Shown here: piece by piece, positions 33,433 to 46,707 of the stretch
Layout: every line of letters begins with the position of its first letter
How positions within the stretch are numbered: the stretch's first letter is position 1
Assembly (NCBI GenBank): GCA_963971225.1
Contig: OZ020267.1
Location: forward strand, 806,001-870,000
Reading direction: 5' to 3'
Source: Melieria omissa
Lineage: Eukaryota; Arthropoda; Insecta; Diptera; Ulidiidae
Length of the DNA: 64,000 bases
Made by a program: the position numbers and the translations under genes
The notes under the pieces: model-generated
What the model was told of the DNA's origin: nothing
The model's database searches: none
The model's input: the letters and a program-made list of their open reading frames with translations, nothing else

Positions 33433-36400
33433 CTACTCGTCCTTTTTGTGTGTGATTACAGCGTGATCGATCTCCTCCTTAGGTTGGTCCTTGTCGCCCC
33501 AACCCCAAGTGGCATGTGTGCCATCACCGGTGCGCTTCACGCGCTTCTCAATTATATCACGCGACACGGATTTCAGATCATAGGCCCAGCCGATCTTGGC
33601 GAAGAAGTCTATGAAAGCGGTAGTCAAGTTTAGTGTGTAATCGCCCAGCTCGGCAGTCTTGTAGTCCCAGGGGAAGACATGGTGGTAGTTGTGCCAGCCC
33701 TCGCCAAAAGCGAATGCAGCCACCGAACGGTTCTCCGAAGGGTTTATGAATCTGTGCACAAGTATATGTTTTTCATTACTCTTTGCCCTGAACGCTATGT
33801 ATTCCAAGTGTTTTACGAACCTGTCGTAGGGCTTGCCGCCAAACTTGTGTGCTGCGCTGTTGACCAGCCAGGTAACGTTCAGGATGAAGCACCAACGGAA
33901 CATGGTGGCCACAAACCACGAATTTAAGAAGCTCTCATTCCAGAAGTGCATCGGAACCCAAGTAGGTATGAGGAAGCAAGCCAATGGCATCAGAATCATA
34001 TAGTATCTGAAAAAAAACAACGCACGCGTTAAAAATTGCCACGAGATGCAAGATAATAAATGCCCTCACTTCTTTTGGAACATCAGTACCGGATCGGCGC
34101 GCAGGTCTGACAGGTCCATGCCTTTGCCCTTGGCCTTTACTTCTGGGTGCTTTTTGCACAGCAACCAGCCCACGTGCGAGAAGAAGAAGCCGCGGGTAGC
34201 ATTGTGCGGGTCGGCATCGGTCTCGGAGTACTTGTGGTGCACGCGGTGATCGCGCGCCCAGTGGTAGGCGGCGTCCTGAAATGCGATTGTGTTGAAAATG
34301 ACCAGTATGACACGCAAGGGCCATTTAGCTTTGTAGGAGCGATGAGCCCACAGACGGTGGGCGCCGGCTGTGATGCCCAAACCCGACACGACGTACAAGA
34401 AGAATGCTAAAAGCGCACAATGAAAGAAAAGATTGGCGATTATAAAAATAATAAACGTAGATAGAGCTCTATGCATGCATATAGTATTTGGCTTTCTACT
34501 CATTATAGAAGTCCGACCTTAAGGAAAGTCAAAAGGTATGGTATAAATTGTATAAAAAACACGGTTGCAGACATTTTATTTCATACTAAAAGTATTCCAT
34601 ACGTTTAACCAACATTTCGAATTTTCTTTGAGTTACATTGGAAAGGAGCACAGCACTTCAGGCTATGAACAATTTAATTAACAAATTTCAAGCATAATTC
34701 TGCATTTTATATTCAAGTTCAGGTCCATTCATTTTATGTACCAGAGCTTGTGATATGGTAGCTTAGATTTTGACGACTTTTGCGAGACAGCTGCGCTCGG
34801 TGTAGCTTCCGTGCGTCGCGAAGTGCATGAAGGCGTTTCCGTCTTAAACGAGGTGCCCTCCTGACGGTTGGTATGCGGCGAGCTATATGCCTGCGAAGCG
34901 ATTATGGCGGCGGTCGAGTTGTCATGTATGGTGATAGTTGAGCTATTCTCTGTGCCCACACCGATGTCATGCACCTCTTGTTGTTGCTGCTCACTCTGTT
35001 CCTCTGCCTTATTGGCCTGCTCGTTGTCAGCTTCGTTGACCCGCATCGGGTCCTGCTGCTGCATGGGAGGCGTTTCTACGATTCTTCGCACTTCGACTAT
35101 CTTCTTCACGTCCTCAGAGATTTCGGTTATTTCCAGCGAGGGCACCGGCGTCAAGTCGAGCGTCGAATTCCTTGGTGAGGCGGCCGCCATATCAAAGTGG
35201 AAGTGCTCGTTGTTGCCGTTACCAGGTCGAAGTTGCACGTGCGGATGGTGCAGTGTATAAAGGTCTTGCGCGAAGAGCGGTGTGTCAATGGTGGCCTGGA
35301 CCTGGTTGCTCTGGCGATGTTGCCGGGCGCCCGGAAGGAACGAGGTTTGGCCGCTGTGGAGCAGTTGTTTATTGTTCGTGCGCATGCGCTTGCGAGTGCG
35401 GTCGAAATCGTCGCCAGAGAGCGAATCATCGTCGCTGAGGTTGACATTCCGCTTCATGTTCGGGTCTAGGGTGCTGCGGCTGCCCTGGCGTGGATCCTGC
35501 AGGATTGTGCTGCAATTAGTAGTTTAATTAAGAGAAAAACTGCGCTTGCACTTACAGTGCCGCGAAACACACGGCGACCCGGAGCATTTGGGTTGGTCTG
35601 CTCTGGGGCTTCTATGGGGGGGTCGGTGCAGCAGCGGCCGATGCCATAACGGTACATACCATGGCGCTCTATCAGGCCAACGTCGCTCAAATTCTTCAGC
35701 GAGCAATGTACGGCGTTGTCGACGTCCGGTACCGGCACCAGGTTCCTCATCTGGTACTTGACCTGCTGCAGTATCAGCGAGCTGGAAATGCGCTCTTCGC
35801 GATCGCCGCCACACAGCGCGCTAAGCGCCTTCAGAACATGACGGTTCACTTTCTTCGGTTCGTTGAAATTATCCATTATCTATAAAGTGTCCCCATCAAT
35901 AATAAAGTGTCTGTTGTCTGTCTTTAGCACAAACTTGTTCTGGCTTGCTTTCGTCTTTGGCTGCTTCAACTTTTTACGCAGTGCTTCTTTCTTTTTCTTT
36001 AAAAAATAATCACGCGAGAATTTTGCACACAAAACTGATCGGACAGGGGGGGGGTTCGATTTAAATTAAATATTACGAATAAACAACAGCGAATTTGGCT
36101 TTAGAATTGGGTTTAGAATTTTTTAAATATGAAAAATTGTGTATAAAACTATAGAAAATTTTGTTCAGATATTTCACTTTGGATGTTAATGACAATTCCA
36201 ACTTGGATGCGATTTGAATATCTGGATATGTGAGGGGTGAGAAATTCCGATTTGGTTGTGAAGCGCATGCAGAGGCAAAGAACTAGAAAGGCCGCACAAC
36301 ACCAACTGATCATGCCGCTTACGTTAGTCGAAAACAATTTCGGCACACGGGAGGTTATCAGTTGAGAATTCGCAGTGACAAGATTCAGCGACAAGGGCCA

Positions 36401-36796
36401 ACGCGAAAATGTCTAGTCTCAACATTGATGCTTGCATTACACAAAAACCTTCATATATACAACCGCTCACTAATTGTTAAATCGGTCCCACTTACCGAAT
36501 GCAATCGTTGGCCATTTCGCCGATGTGATCATGAGCCACGCGCCGTACACGGCCGCCAAGTGCAGGTAACCAAAAGCGATTATGTTCCGCCACACCAGCT
36601 TGAGCTTTCGTTTCTCGGCCTTCTTTAAGCTCTCGATGTTCTTCACCAGGCCGCCATCATATGTCTCGGCGTCGTTTTCAAAGAGCACACCCGTCGAGGC
36701 ATCTTGCAGAATTTTCGGATTCCCGTCGCCCTCGCCGGAGTTTGTGATTAGCGCATTTGTTATGGCCTGTGTGGGGGCTGCGGCGTTTGGTGGCAT
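33433..36796 (-). CDS. Acyl-CoA delta-9 desaturase, copy 1
   Basis: Exons 36796-36496, 34406-34070, 34006-33821 and 33751-33433 join in frame (phases 1, 2, 2) to 380 residues. This is an ER membrane di-iron enzyme that introduces a cis double bond into fatty acyl-CoA using cytochrome b5. The three His boxes are all present: HRLWAH, HRVHH (in RDHRVHHKYSETDADPHN) and HNYHH (in GEGWHNYHHVFPWDY). Hydrophobic segments include FGYLHLAAVYGAWLMI and FLYVVSGLGITAG. The N-terminus MPPNAAAP matches that of copy 2 (MPPNANAL), supporting the start. An acceptor-like TTTTTCTTGCAG just upstream (about 36834) suggests a 5' UTR intron. The first coding intron (2.1 kb) contains another gene on the same strand. 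Drosophila has similar clustered desaturases on the same chromosome arm as Acf, but one-to-one orthology is not shown here. Confidence 0.96.
34729..35876 (-). CDS. Unidentified protein, N-terminal winged-helix-like region; nested in a desaturase intron
   Basis: Exons 35876-35556 and 35496-34729, with a 59-bp phase-0 intron (GTAAGT donor, CAATCCTGCAG acceptor), give 362 residues. The first exon has a compact region (VNRHVLKALSALCGGD, SSLILQQVKYQMRNL, VHCSLKNLSDVGLIERHG, MYRYGIGR). The helix-helix-helix-strand layout looks like a winged-helix DNA-binding or H15-like domain; this is pattern impression only. The rest is low complexity: acidic, then basic (RTRKRMRTN), Gln/Glu-rich and Ser/Thr-rich, ending SKLPYHKLWYIK. 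It lies wholly between exons 1 and 2 of desaturase copy 1 on the same strand, so transcription of the host passes through it. I do not recognise a named family. Confidence 0.7.
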
Positions 36797-39427
36797 GTTG
36801 CTGCTGCTGTTGTTGCTGTTTTGTTGTTACGCTGCAAGAAAAATACAATCCGCTAATGAATTCGTATCTCGATTTTGGCTTGGCATTCATCCGAGCACTT
36901 TGCCAGCGACTGTGTGTCAAGAATATGCCAACGTTCGAACTTGACCCCCTTTACCGCCCAGCAACTCGTTTTGCCGGCCAGTGTTTCTTGTAGCTCAATG
37001 CTTCAATGCTGAGCGCAAATGCGAGCGCTTTTTCAACTTCCCAGCTGCCGTAGCGAACATATTAACCAAATTTTGCCGCACACTCACACACTCACACACA
37101 CACACACATGTATTTGTCGTTGATGCTAATTGCAGCAATTAAGCGGATTATGCTATATGATTGCCAGCCACTATTTGCATCTTGAGAAGTTTGCGCCATG
37201 CAGTCGGCACCAAAACCCATTAGCTGGTGCAGACTTGTCGTCGTGACACATCATCCAAACACACTCTCGGCAGTCCGATGGCTGACCAACTTCTATAGGC
37301 ATACCTACACATTATATGTCGAATAATGCTTAACCTAACTCACGACCCATCGTGCATTAAGTCTTTCAGTCACAATGTCCAAAATATTGGACTACAGCTC
37401 ATACAATTCATACAGCGGGCTGTTATTTTTATGTCGGAAAGGGTTAAGGTCCAGCACCGTAAAGCAAACGCTGGCGCGGACAGGTTGTTGTTATGGATAA
37501 GGATGTGCTAGAAATCACTTTTCCGAGAGCCGCACGGGTCTTTCGTGACACAAGGCCGGTTAACTGCTGTCGCCTCGCTGAATGAGGATATTGGTTAGTA
37601 GGGAAAGTGCGCTCGCCTTCTAGCCGATTGGAATGTCAGCTGCAATTTTGATGGCCACTAACTTGTCTTATGTTAGTGGCCATTATGAAAATCGAAATAT
37701 TAAACAACTTCAAGCGGCAATATGCATGAACCCGCCGCCACTTTGCCATTGAATTTTTAAAAACAATTCCGAGCGGCACTGTCAATGGATGTGTCGTCAC
37801 AATTAAATCGGAATTAATGCATTCTAGTTGCATATTGCCAGCCAAGCGCACGTGAGACTGTGTAAGGGCGCGTGCCAGAACACCTTATTAATTTATGCTT
37901 GACCTGAACACAAAAATTGTTCAACCAAGTTATTTTAGTATTTTGTGGATTCCAACGGCAGTCGCAATCGAAAAACAGCGTCGTTAGTTTAAAATTCACA
38001 CACTCGTTAAGCATTCACACCTTCCCAAGGATTATCACAAGTTTCCGTACTGATATGCAGAGTTCGGAGAACTGTGAGACGTCAGAAGTAATGTGTGGTG
38101 AGGCGCCTTTTGCCCAGCACCACTTTACTTCACACGAAGCCCCTGGGGTACGTGACCGTAGTCACTGGATGCATTGTAAGTAATGTAGAAGTGAAAGGAA
38201 GCTTGTCTCAACGACAGACCAAATAACGCCAAGTCGAACAATTCAGTTTCTTCAAAAGTCAAACTAAATGATGTCACGCAACCAGATGGTCGCGAAATAG
38301 CGCTCCTGTTTCAATGACCGGCCTTTAGGCGCAGGACGTGTGTACACTTATCGCTCCTTTAATTTCTTGCATTATACACACCACTGCAAATATAGTAAAT
38401 CACACACGTATTAGCTATCGCAAGAATAAACAAACTGCTTGCTTTACCTAATATTCTCAACAAAGTAAATTTTAGGTTACTGTCTTCTGGTCTAAGAATC
38501 GTGACAACACTGAGACCACACTACTGGCTCATTAAAATTTTATTCTAAAATCGAAAACTTCACTCAAACCAACTGGCCGTCGGCGAACTGCGCAGCAGCT
38601 GCTACAAGTTAAACATGACATCCCATCGAACCCCGAACTGCAGCTGACGCCAAAATCTTCCCACTGTTGTATAACAGCTCGAGGCAGGACAAACGGCGCA
38701 GTTGAAGTCGGCCACGCGTTCATTTCAGCTCAAACGAATTCTTTGTATGGCAAATGACAATTTCGTGACCATATAAAACCAAGTCACAACCACAAGTTTT
38801 TGCTTTTATTACACTTCTAACAAACCGTTTGCAAAATTTGTTTTATAATTAATTTATTTACTTCCTTGCGTACGCGAACGCGTATAACAAGTTCGAGTTT
38901 AAGTGCCAGACTGGCAGAATTTGCCGAATGGTTACTTGGGGAGAAGCTTTCAACAGTCTGCCTTGCATGCAACAGGGGGTGGAAATCAAATGCTGACAAT
39001 TTAGATCTAATATGGGGTGGAAAATTGGGGGAGAATTGAGCGGGAAAGGCAGAGAGCGAAACTCAAATTCCCGATTATTAAGGGTTGACTGGCTGTAGAT
39101 AGAAGAGCTTTCAGTGCAATCGCAGCTGGCTTCTTGGTCTTTAGCCCAGCTCGAATATCTTAGATCCCCAGATCAGCTTGAGCTAGGGTCGTCAGTTACT
39201 TCGAAGATAGTTCATCTTTAAATAAACAAGTGCCACCTTACGAGCGGGCGGCCATTCAACATTAGTTTCGAACAAATACAACTTATCAAATTTCAAATAC
39301 AGTTAAACGGGGTAAGTACTTAAGCTTGTTTCACTGTACATATAAAACATACATTTCAAAATTACTTGAAATCAAAAAAAATTAAACACGAAAAGTTTAT
39401 TTTTGTGAAAATTAAAATTTAAAGGGG

Positions 39428-39630
39428 TAAACCAATGGTTAAAAATTTGTACGGAGAAACAACATTTTTTGGACCTTTTGACTTCAAACTTGGTGAAAGT
39501 GGTCGTAATGAAAAATAATCCGATACATTTGTTAAAAATCAAAATCTGATGGGTCAACGATGGATTAAAAGTGTGTATGGAGAAACGTTATTTAATATGT
39601 TTTTTTCTTTAAACTTGGTGAAAGCACTTC
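39428..39630. repeat. Two diverged tandem units of about 124 bp
   Basis: Both units run ATGGWTTAAAA..., then TATGGAGAAAC or TACGGAGAAAC, an AT-rich spacer and AAACTTGGTGAAAG (at about 39485 and 39610). Divergence is high, so the duplication is old or the units are transposon fragments. Confidence 0.5.
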
Positions 39631-40859
39631 AAATGTCAAATGTCAAGAATTTAAATCACCATGCACGGTTTAGGCTGCAAAATCGGGCACAGAGTGGAAG
39701 TTAAAATCCCGCGATCCGGAAGCATTAGCCCCGGGATTTCGAGGCTGGAATTGAAAGCATTTTTTACTATTTTCGACTTTGACCGTCGTCAACTACGTGA
39801 CTGCAATGAAAGCGGCAGCAACGTCATCACAATCATATTTTTGAGCTCCTAAACACACATAGCTATCTGTTTTAAATCAGTGATGCTAATTGCTTTGGTT
39901 TTGTAGTCTTACAAATAGGGAATAGTTCCATGACAACAACAACAACAGTGCTCGGTGTTTGTGTAGTCGTTAAAGTAATCGTTTCCACATCAACATTCTG
40001 ATTCTATATTTGAGTAGATGCAGCAGTGTCGCTGCTGTCGTCTATGTGCTCGGGGCATTACAATGCAGCACATGTTGGTAACTCTGACAATACCGTCGTC
40101 TCGATTTGGCGTCCCAATAGTATGCAGTACGCTCTTGCTCACAAAATAGCGTCATCTCAGCGAGCGAATGAGAATGGAGCATTCGAATCATACGATATGC
40201 GAACGCCTGAGGCAGCAGTGTGGGCTTCGAATATTTTTGTGCCGATGACAGTGCCGACGTTTGTGAAATTTTCCAGTTATTGGCAAGAGCAAGCGGGATA
40301 AGCGGGGAGGAAGCGAAAGTAGCGAGAATCCAAAGCAGAAATAACAACACGTGAGCCGGGAGCCACAGCAGAGCGAAATGGGATAGACGAGTTGCCGAAG
40401 AAACAGCTGGTCTGTAGTGAGACAGAAAAAGCACAGAGAATGCCGAGAAAGAAGAAAACGACCGGCAGGTTGGTGGCGTCAACGATGCCAGTCTAATTTT
40501 ACTTCACAGTGAACGCAAAAAAACGACTGCATTCGACGAGAAGACAACTACAACACTGCAGAAAAGGTCTAGTTCAGAGGCATTTGATTGCCTTGATTTT
40601 GAACTTGTGTGCGCGTCACTAGCTGCACTGTTTAATGTGCCGCATGTGCAGCACTGCGAGGGTGCGATGGAGAGCATCGCCAACGCGGGCTGTCCGGGGG
40701 ACGACGTGGCCGGCGGTCAGTTTAAATTCAATTATGACTGCAAAGTGAGGAATTCATTTCAATTAAATCGCACTGCACCACTGGTCGGTTTTAATAATAA
40801 TGCGAGTCCAACGTGCACATCCATCAAGTGCGAGCATGCGGTTCAGGTTTATTGGAGTC

Positions 40860-40893
40860 ATAGAACAAAGATTACCAGTCATCTTTGTTCTAT
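40860..40893. repeat. Perfect hairpin, 13-bp stem and 8-base loop
   Basis: ATAGAACAAAGAT and ATCTTTGTTCTAT are exact reverse complements separated by TACCAGTC. The stem is too short for a typical microRNA precursor. No function assigned. Confidence 0.8.
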
Positions 40894-43800
40894 CACGTGG
40901 CCACGTCATGGTGGCTAATCCAATCGAATTATAACAGACCGCTTTCTGTTGATTTTTTTGAGCCACCCCTCCCTCACCTAGCAATACTGAAACCCGATTA
41001 CAAACATACGTTAAACAAGACCACTCGAACTCGGAACTGCAACCGAAGTGCAAAGTGTCAACGTGCAAAGCAGCTGAACAAAAATATACATATGTATGTA
41101 TGTATGTGTACATAATAAAACTAATCAGACAAATGATATTGACAAATTGCGCCGTCGTTGATCCGACCCGATCACAAATATTATCAAAATACTTCTGAAA
41201 TAAACATTTATTTCTATTGGTTTATGCAGTAGAAATTCTGAAATGGTTAAAATCCAACAACTTAAAAATGTGCTTTTATGATACAAAACACTGTAAAATT
41301 TGGCATCTAGACGAAAGTTGATTTGTCAAATGTCAAGATTCAATGTTTTTAATGTTATTACGCTGAGTTGATTCTTTGGTGTTTCTTCTGGTTTGAAAGT
41401 TTGAGTTTGTACCATTAGCCGATTTTGCAGCCTACGATTTTGTAAAGTTTTTATAGAGTATGAGGTAGTCGCGCATAGCAGAGAGATGCTGTTAATAATT
41501 CAAATTTTTTAGCTAACGTCAAGTTCACCCGCCAGCTAGAAAATTTGTGAAAGCAACCGTCGTTAAAAAGAACGTAAAAATCAATTGAAGTCCGCATACA
41601 CAGCGGTGAAGCATATAGCATTGGATTTGGCTGCTTCTATCAAAACTGGAACCTTGAAGCAACACTTGAATTTTTAGGAGCCTAAAATGCCTTGAGAAAA
41701 TTCAGAGCATTAGAAACTCAGCAATCACTGGTTTTGTTGAAGGCATTGGTTGCGATATTGTTTGCATAATTTAAAAACCTTGAGAGATGTATTAACGGAC
41801 CAAGAAACTGAAACCTCTCGCACAGCTTTCATGGTGCCAACTCTTCAAACGCTAATCAACCCGATGCGCTGTAATGCTGCCAAGCGCATAGGAGAGATGC
41901 TTAGGAATGGCATTGTACAGGTATTATTTTTGGAAATTCGAGCGCAGACACGAATGCGAATGGTACAACGTTCGAAAGAAAGGTTAAGCAGGGGGAACTA
42001 GTGCTGAGGTGAGATCCGTTAGTTGCATGGGGTGAGCACAGCAACCAACGAATAGTAGTCGCTGCCGCACAGCCCGGAGGAATTTTAGCAACGGTTCGGG
42101 TTATTAACTTCCGAAGTGCTGACAAATCAGTGGAAATTTTCCATTAATTCACAAATAGTTGTGTAAAAGCGCTGTGTGCGGCGTAACCAAATCGCTACGC
42201 TGCGTTATTTTTCACTTGTACTGACCTTTACTCGAGCTCTGCTATATCAAAGCAATCTCCAAATTACTAATTCTTCAGCTACAAGTCCTTGAAATCCTTT
42301 GGCTCTCGGCGCTGACACGTTGTTCTTGGATCTGTCGTATTCACTACAGAGAATTATTTTGCATTATATTTCTGTGTTAGTGCCGTCTAACAAGCGACCG
42401 GTTTTCTTCAGATTTCCGTTTTGCTTCTGTATCGAAAAACACTCTCCGTTCTCGAGTGTAGTTCCCAAGTCTCAAAAGCACTACGGACCTGCCACACGTC
42501 CGCACAGTTCGCGGTTTCTACTCAAACTGATCTCGCCAGCGTGTTGGATGGCGTATGTAACGGACTGCTGGTCGTCGTTGTCGTCGTCGCTGAGCTCAAA
42601 ATCACACGTATGAGACGCTTCGTACGAAAATAACGAGTGCAAGTGCGCTGGTACTACGACAAGTACAACTGCGGTTGTATTGGGTGATCATTTCACAGTT
42701 CTGCCCTGCGCCCCGCACTCCGGACACGAAGTCCCTTTGTGGAAGAAGCGTTTGACTCTCATCCCTTCTATATCTTCTATTATCGATTTTTGCAGCGATC
42801 TGCGAAGACCATCGCTGCGAGTTCAACCAAGTAGCAAGTAGGGTTGGTTCTTCCGTAGACTCGTAGCTTGGCAAGACGGACGGGCTTCAGCGCGGTGCGT
42901 TGGCTGCAATCCGCCGGCAAATTACTCTCCTCGTGGATAGTTGGAGATTCTCTAATTTGCTAAATGCGCGATTAGTCGCACGTAGCTTCGTGCAACACTT
43001 AACGTTTCTAATAACCCGCAATGTTGAATGTTTGAATAACGAAGAGTTTATTCTAAGCAGACTAGACTAGCAAAAATAATGCGAGTGGGTGGGGTTTTAC
43101 TGTTGTATGCAGTTTGTGATTCAGGCATAGCTTCGGGAAAGAGTCTCTTCATAGCAGTATTTAACGCATTTTTGCTCACAAATTGAAAACAACGCCATTC
43201 AAAAGTTACTTATCCTTTTGCAGACGCAAAACGCACGAAAACTGCTATGAAAAGAATCCTGCACCAAAAAGTTTAATCGTCTTGTGAAAAGCTTCAGACG
43301 TGTCAAGTCTCAGAAATAATAAAGCCGTGTCTCAATTTCACAACAGAAATATCTTCGTATTTGCAAATTAAATGCTCCTTCAACTTTCATTGCGTGCACT
43401 GCACAAAATAATGCGGTCTCGCACGCATATAAAAACGTAATTGTATTCAAAGAAAGCACTATTCTACTACCCATTTAAGTGGAGGAAAAATTGGATAATA
43501 AAATCTTTGTAAACAACTTAAGTTAACTAATTTTCAATTCAAAGTCAAATCAAAATCGACATATTTTTCAGCGGACTTTGAGCGTAATAATCTTCGAGCC
43601 ATGAGCTAATGCCAACTTTATCGCTTAGCCACATTGGCAGACAAAGAAACGAGTTCAGACTAAATTAGCACCTTTAAAACTGCAAGTGCGCCTCACAATC
43701 CATAGTTGCAGCCCTTTGTGCGCTCAATCGATTTTAGTATAAACATATTTTATAACAAAAGCAGTCCAAAGCAGTCGTAGTACAAATGCGCAATTGTCAC

Positions 43801-46707
43801 AACAACATTATGCTTTAAGCGGCCTATGCTTTGAGCTCGGACGCTATGCGAAAATCAAAACAGAACTGCGCATTTGTAGATTCATTGATACGCTGAGCTC
43901 TATCACCACATTTGTTACGGAACTTTTACCGAATGCCATTCCAGTCCATAGTGCACGGGAAGACTGGTATCACAACTAATAGAAACGCTAACTAAGTCGA
44001 ATTTTTTGCGCACCGTCAGCCAAACATAGGGGCGGCTACGAGTACACTATAGGATTATTCAAGGGGACGCATAACTTATCGGCTGTGTTTGTTTGAGAAA
44101 AACAATTATACACACGTAGGCATATCCAATGTAGTGCGGGATTCGTGCAGGAACGGGCAGCCGGTAATGAATTCAAACGGAAAACGTTTATAGCGCGCTC
44201 GAGTTACAGCAATGAGGTAATTAACATGAAGTCTGTATTTATAGGCCTCGAAAATGCGATTCACGTGCCCAACCTGCCGTCAGCTCTGGTTGTCGCGTCA
44301 TACCTATAAGAATGTATGTATATACAATTGTCAAACACACCGCGACAAGTGCATTGGGCTGCGTTTTCCAAGCAGACTTTGCTTTACTATTAAATGAAAC
44401 CGGAGTATGTTCGCATCCAAGTGCGCAAATGCAACTCGATCGCATTTAGGCGGAATTAATTGCGAGAAATTTCAATTAAATAAGTGCTCCAAGTTCTTAT
44501 TGCCATGCCATTCGATTTGCATTGTTTGCTTTTCTTCTAGTTTTACTTAATGCTCGCCGGAACATTCGCCCTAGTGGTATGGGGTGTTTGCAAGCAAGGC
44601 GTACGATTGGCAGCCACTGTAAATTTTTAAAACAAAAACAAACTGCCAAAAAAAATTACTTTCTGAAGGCTTGCTCGTTCATCACACAACAATTAAATGT
44701 ACATATTTAATTTTTGTATTTTACGTCTAGCTTGGCGGAGTTGCTGGCACGTAGATATAAATAGAAAAGTTTAAATACTGAGCTACGAACTACTGAATAT
44801 GATTGAACTCGCATGCAGGTCAATTTCAATTAAATAAAGGACATAGAGAAAATTACATATAGCTTTCTCGATGTTTATGATGAAGAAACTCCAAACGGGA
44901 AGAGGCTCTATTGAGAAAATATTTTTGGAGACATACACTCGACGATTTATTCTGTTCGTATACTGTTTAAACCCCTTCAGCGAGTGCGTGTCACGAAATC
45001 TCTTCGCGGAAATTTTTTTTATTATTAATATTACGTTATTTTACATCAGGCATGTTGTTATTCTCTTTTCGTTATTCACTCTAAATTGTTATTGTCAGGT
45101 CGTCTGCGTGAGCGGCCGAGTTGCTAGCGGTTCTACGTAGCCGCTTCTTGACCATTGGCAATGCGTACGCTGTGCTTCTTGTTGCTTTTGACAAACATTA
45201 TGTATTTGCTCAACAATCTACATGATAAATACAGTTTCAATCAATATTTAATCTGCGCTAATTGGTGTAAGTGCACTGAAACACAAACTATCACAAAATA
45301 TGTTTGATTTTTGCGACTCCTTTGTTTTCCACCTCCAGAGATCAGGCACTCGTCGCGTGTCGAATTTTAATGTCTCCGTACACATAATGCGTCGCATTTG
45401 GTGCCTAGCCAAACTTGCGATAAGGAGAAGCCAGGATCAACATAAACAAAGCATTCCCTTATCGTTGAACCAGTTTCAAACAATCCAAGCCAAGCGGCTG
45501 CAATGCCTACGACGACGAACACTCTTTGTTTCTGTTGTTATACCTGTTGTTGTTGCCTCTTTGCGATTCGCATTAAACTATACAAAAATATACAGTAACA
45601 AAACACGATCACATTGACCGTGAATTGACCGCAGAGCCACCGCCGTTGCATTGACGGAGAGCCTAATTTGCATGCTTATCGCTTTCAATAGGTGCCTCGG
45701 CGTTGAGATTAGTCGTGCGACACCACACAACTTTGAACTTTGAGAGCTTTATCAGAAAACAATTCGCTTCAAATCGACATTTTGACTCTGCCGGCTAGCC
45801 AATTCCAAATTTGATTCCTTAGTGGGAGCGCACATGATTCGTTCCATATACAAAATTCAGAAAATTCAGAATGTAACGATTTTTATGTAATTTGAAAGGA
45901 AAAATTCCAACTCAGAAAACCCCAAAAATTCTATGCAAAACATTTATTCTTGTCTGTGCAAAAGCTTTTCAAAGTCGGAAATTTTTTCATAAAAAAAATA
46001 AGAAGCTCATGTTTATTAGTCTATTGATTAAAAAACAAAAACATAAAAATTCATGATTACCAAGAAGTTCCTAAAAATTTCGATATAGATTAAAAATATT
46101 TAATATTTAAATTTTTGTCATAATACACTCTTAATGTTTTCTCAAAATTTCAGGAAGTTGCAACTTTTCTTACTTTTCTTCATATATTCCTGGATGTTTG
46201 TGTATTTTAAGAAGCATTCTTCCTCTGTCGAATTATGTAAACACATTCTCCGATATCTTCCAATCTTAGAAAATAATTCAATTTGAAAAGGGGTCTAAGC
46301 ACCTAACCTCGACTAAAATGTTTATTAAATACGGTAGCCTAAAGTGCTGCATCAAACCACTCCTGACATATCTTAACTCATTCAAATATTTCGTCGCTAA
46401 TTCGAATTGTGAAGGAATACGTACATATTTCTAAGTTTTTTGTAAATGAATGAATTGAATGATATTGATTGAATAAATGAATATTTCAAAGTGTAAAAGC
46501 GTCAATTTTTTACCAAAGAAATTGAAGCTAAAAAAGATTTGTATAGCTTTCCGTTGAGCTTTAAAGGGGTTAAATACTGCATCCTAAAGGTAGTCTAAAG
46601 TCTTGAATTTCCTTATGTTTTTGTATGGCAAACTGTCAACTGTAAAATTGTTCCCAAAAGTTCATTAATATGTTTGAAAGTTTATTTCTCCTTGTAAACA
46701 AAACATG

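Larger units (their letters stand above)
36797..46707. other. About 10 kb without a convincing gene
   Basis: Upstream of desaturase copy 1 (minus strand), so this should include its 5' UTR, promoter and further control DNA. I see a CA microsatellite (37081-37109), a degenerate tandem repeat of about 124 bp (39428-39630), a perfect 13-bp-stem hairpin (40860-40893) and AT-rich sequence. Reading frames up to about 146 codons are present but none shows a domain or supported splice sites. Confidence 0.5.

Noticed and set aside
37081..37109. CA-rich tandem sequence as a possible CRISPR-like or regulatory array
   Set aside because: It is a plain dinucleotide microsatellite; the window is eukaryotic and has no spaced repeats with unique spacers.
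40042..40482. 146-codon minus-strand frame
   Set aside because: Ser/Leu-rich with no recognisable motif, no start or splice context and no neighbouring exon.
39671..41434. 16-bp inverted match (TAGGCTGCAAAATCGG) suggesting a 1.8-kb transposon
   Set aside because: A single 16-base match is expected about once by chance in a window of this size, and there is no target duplication or longer pairing.
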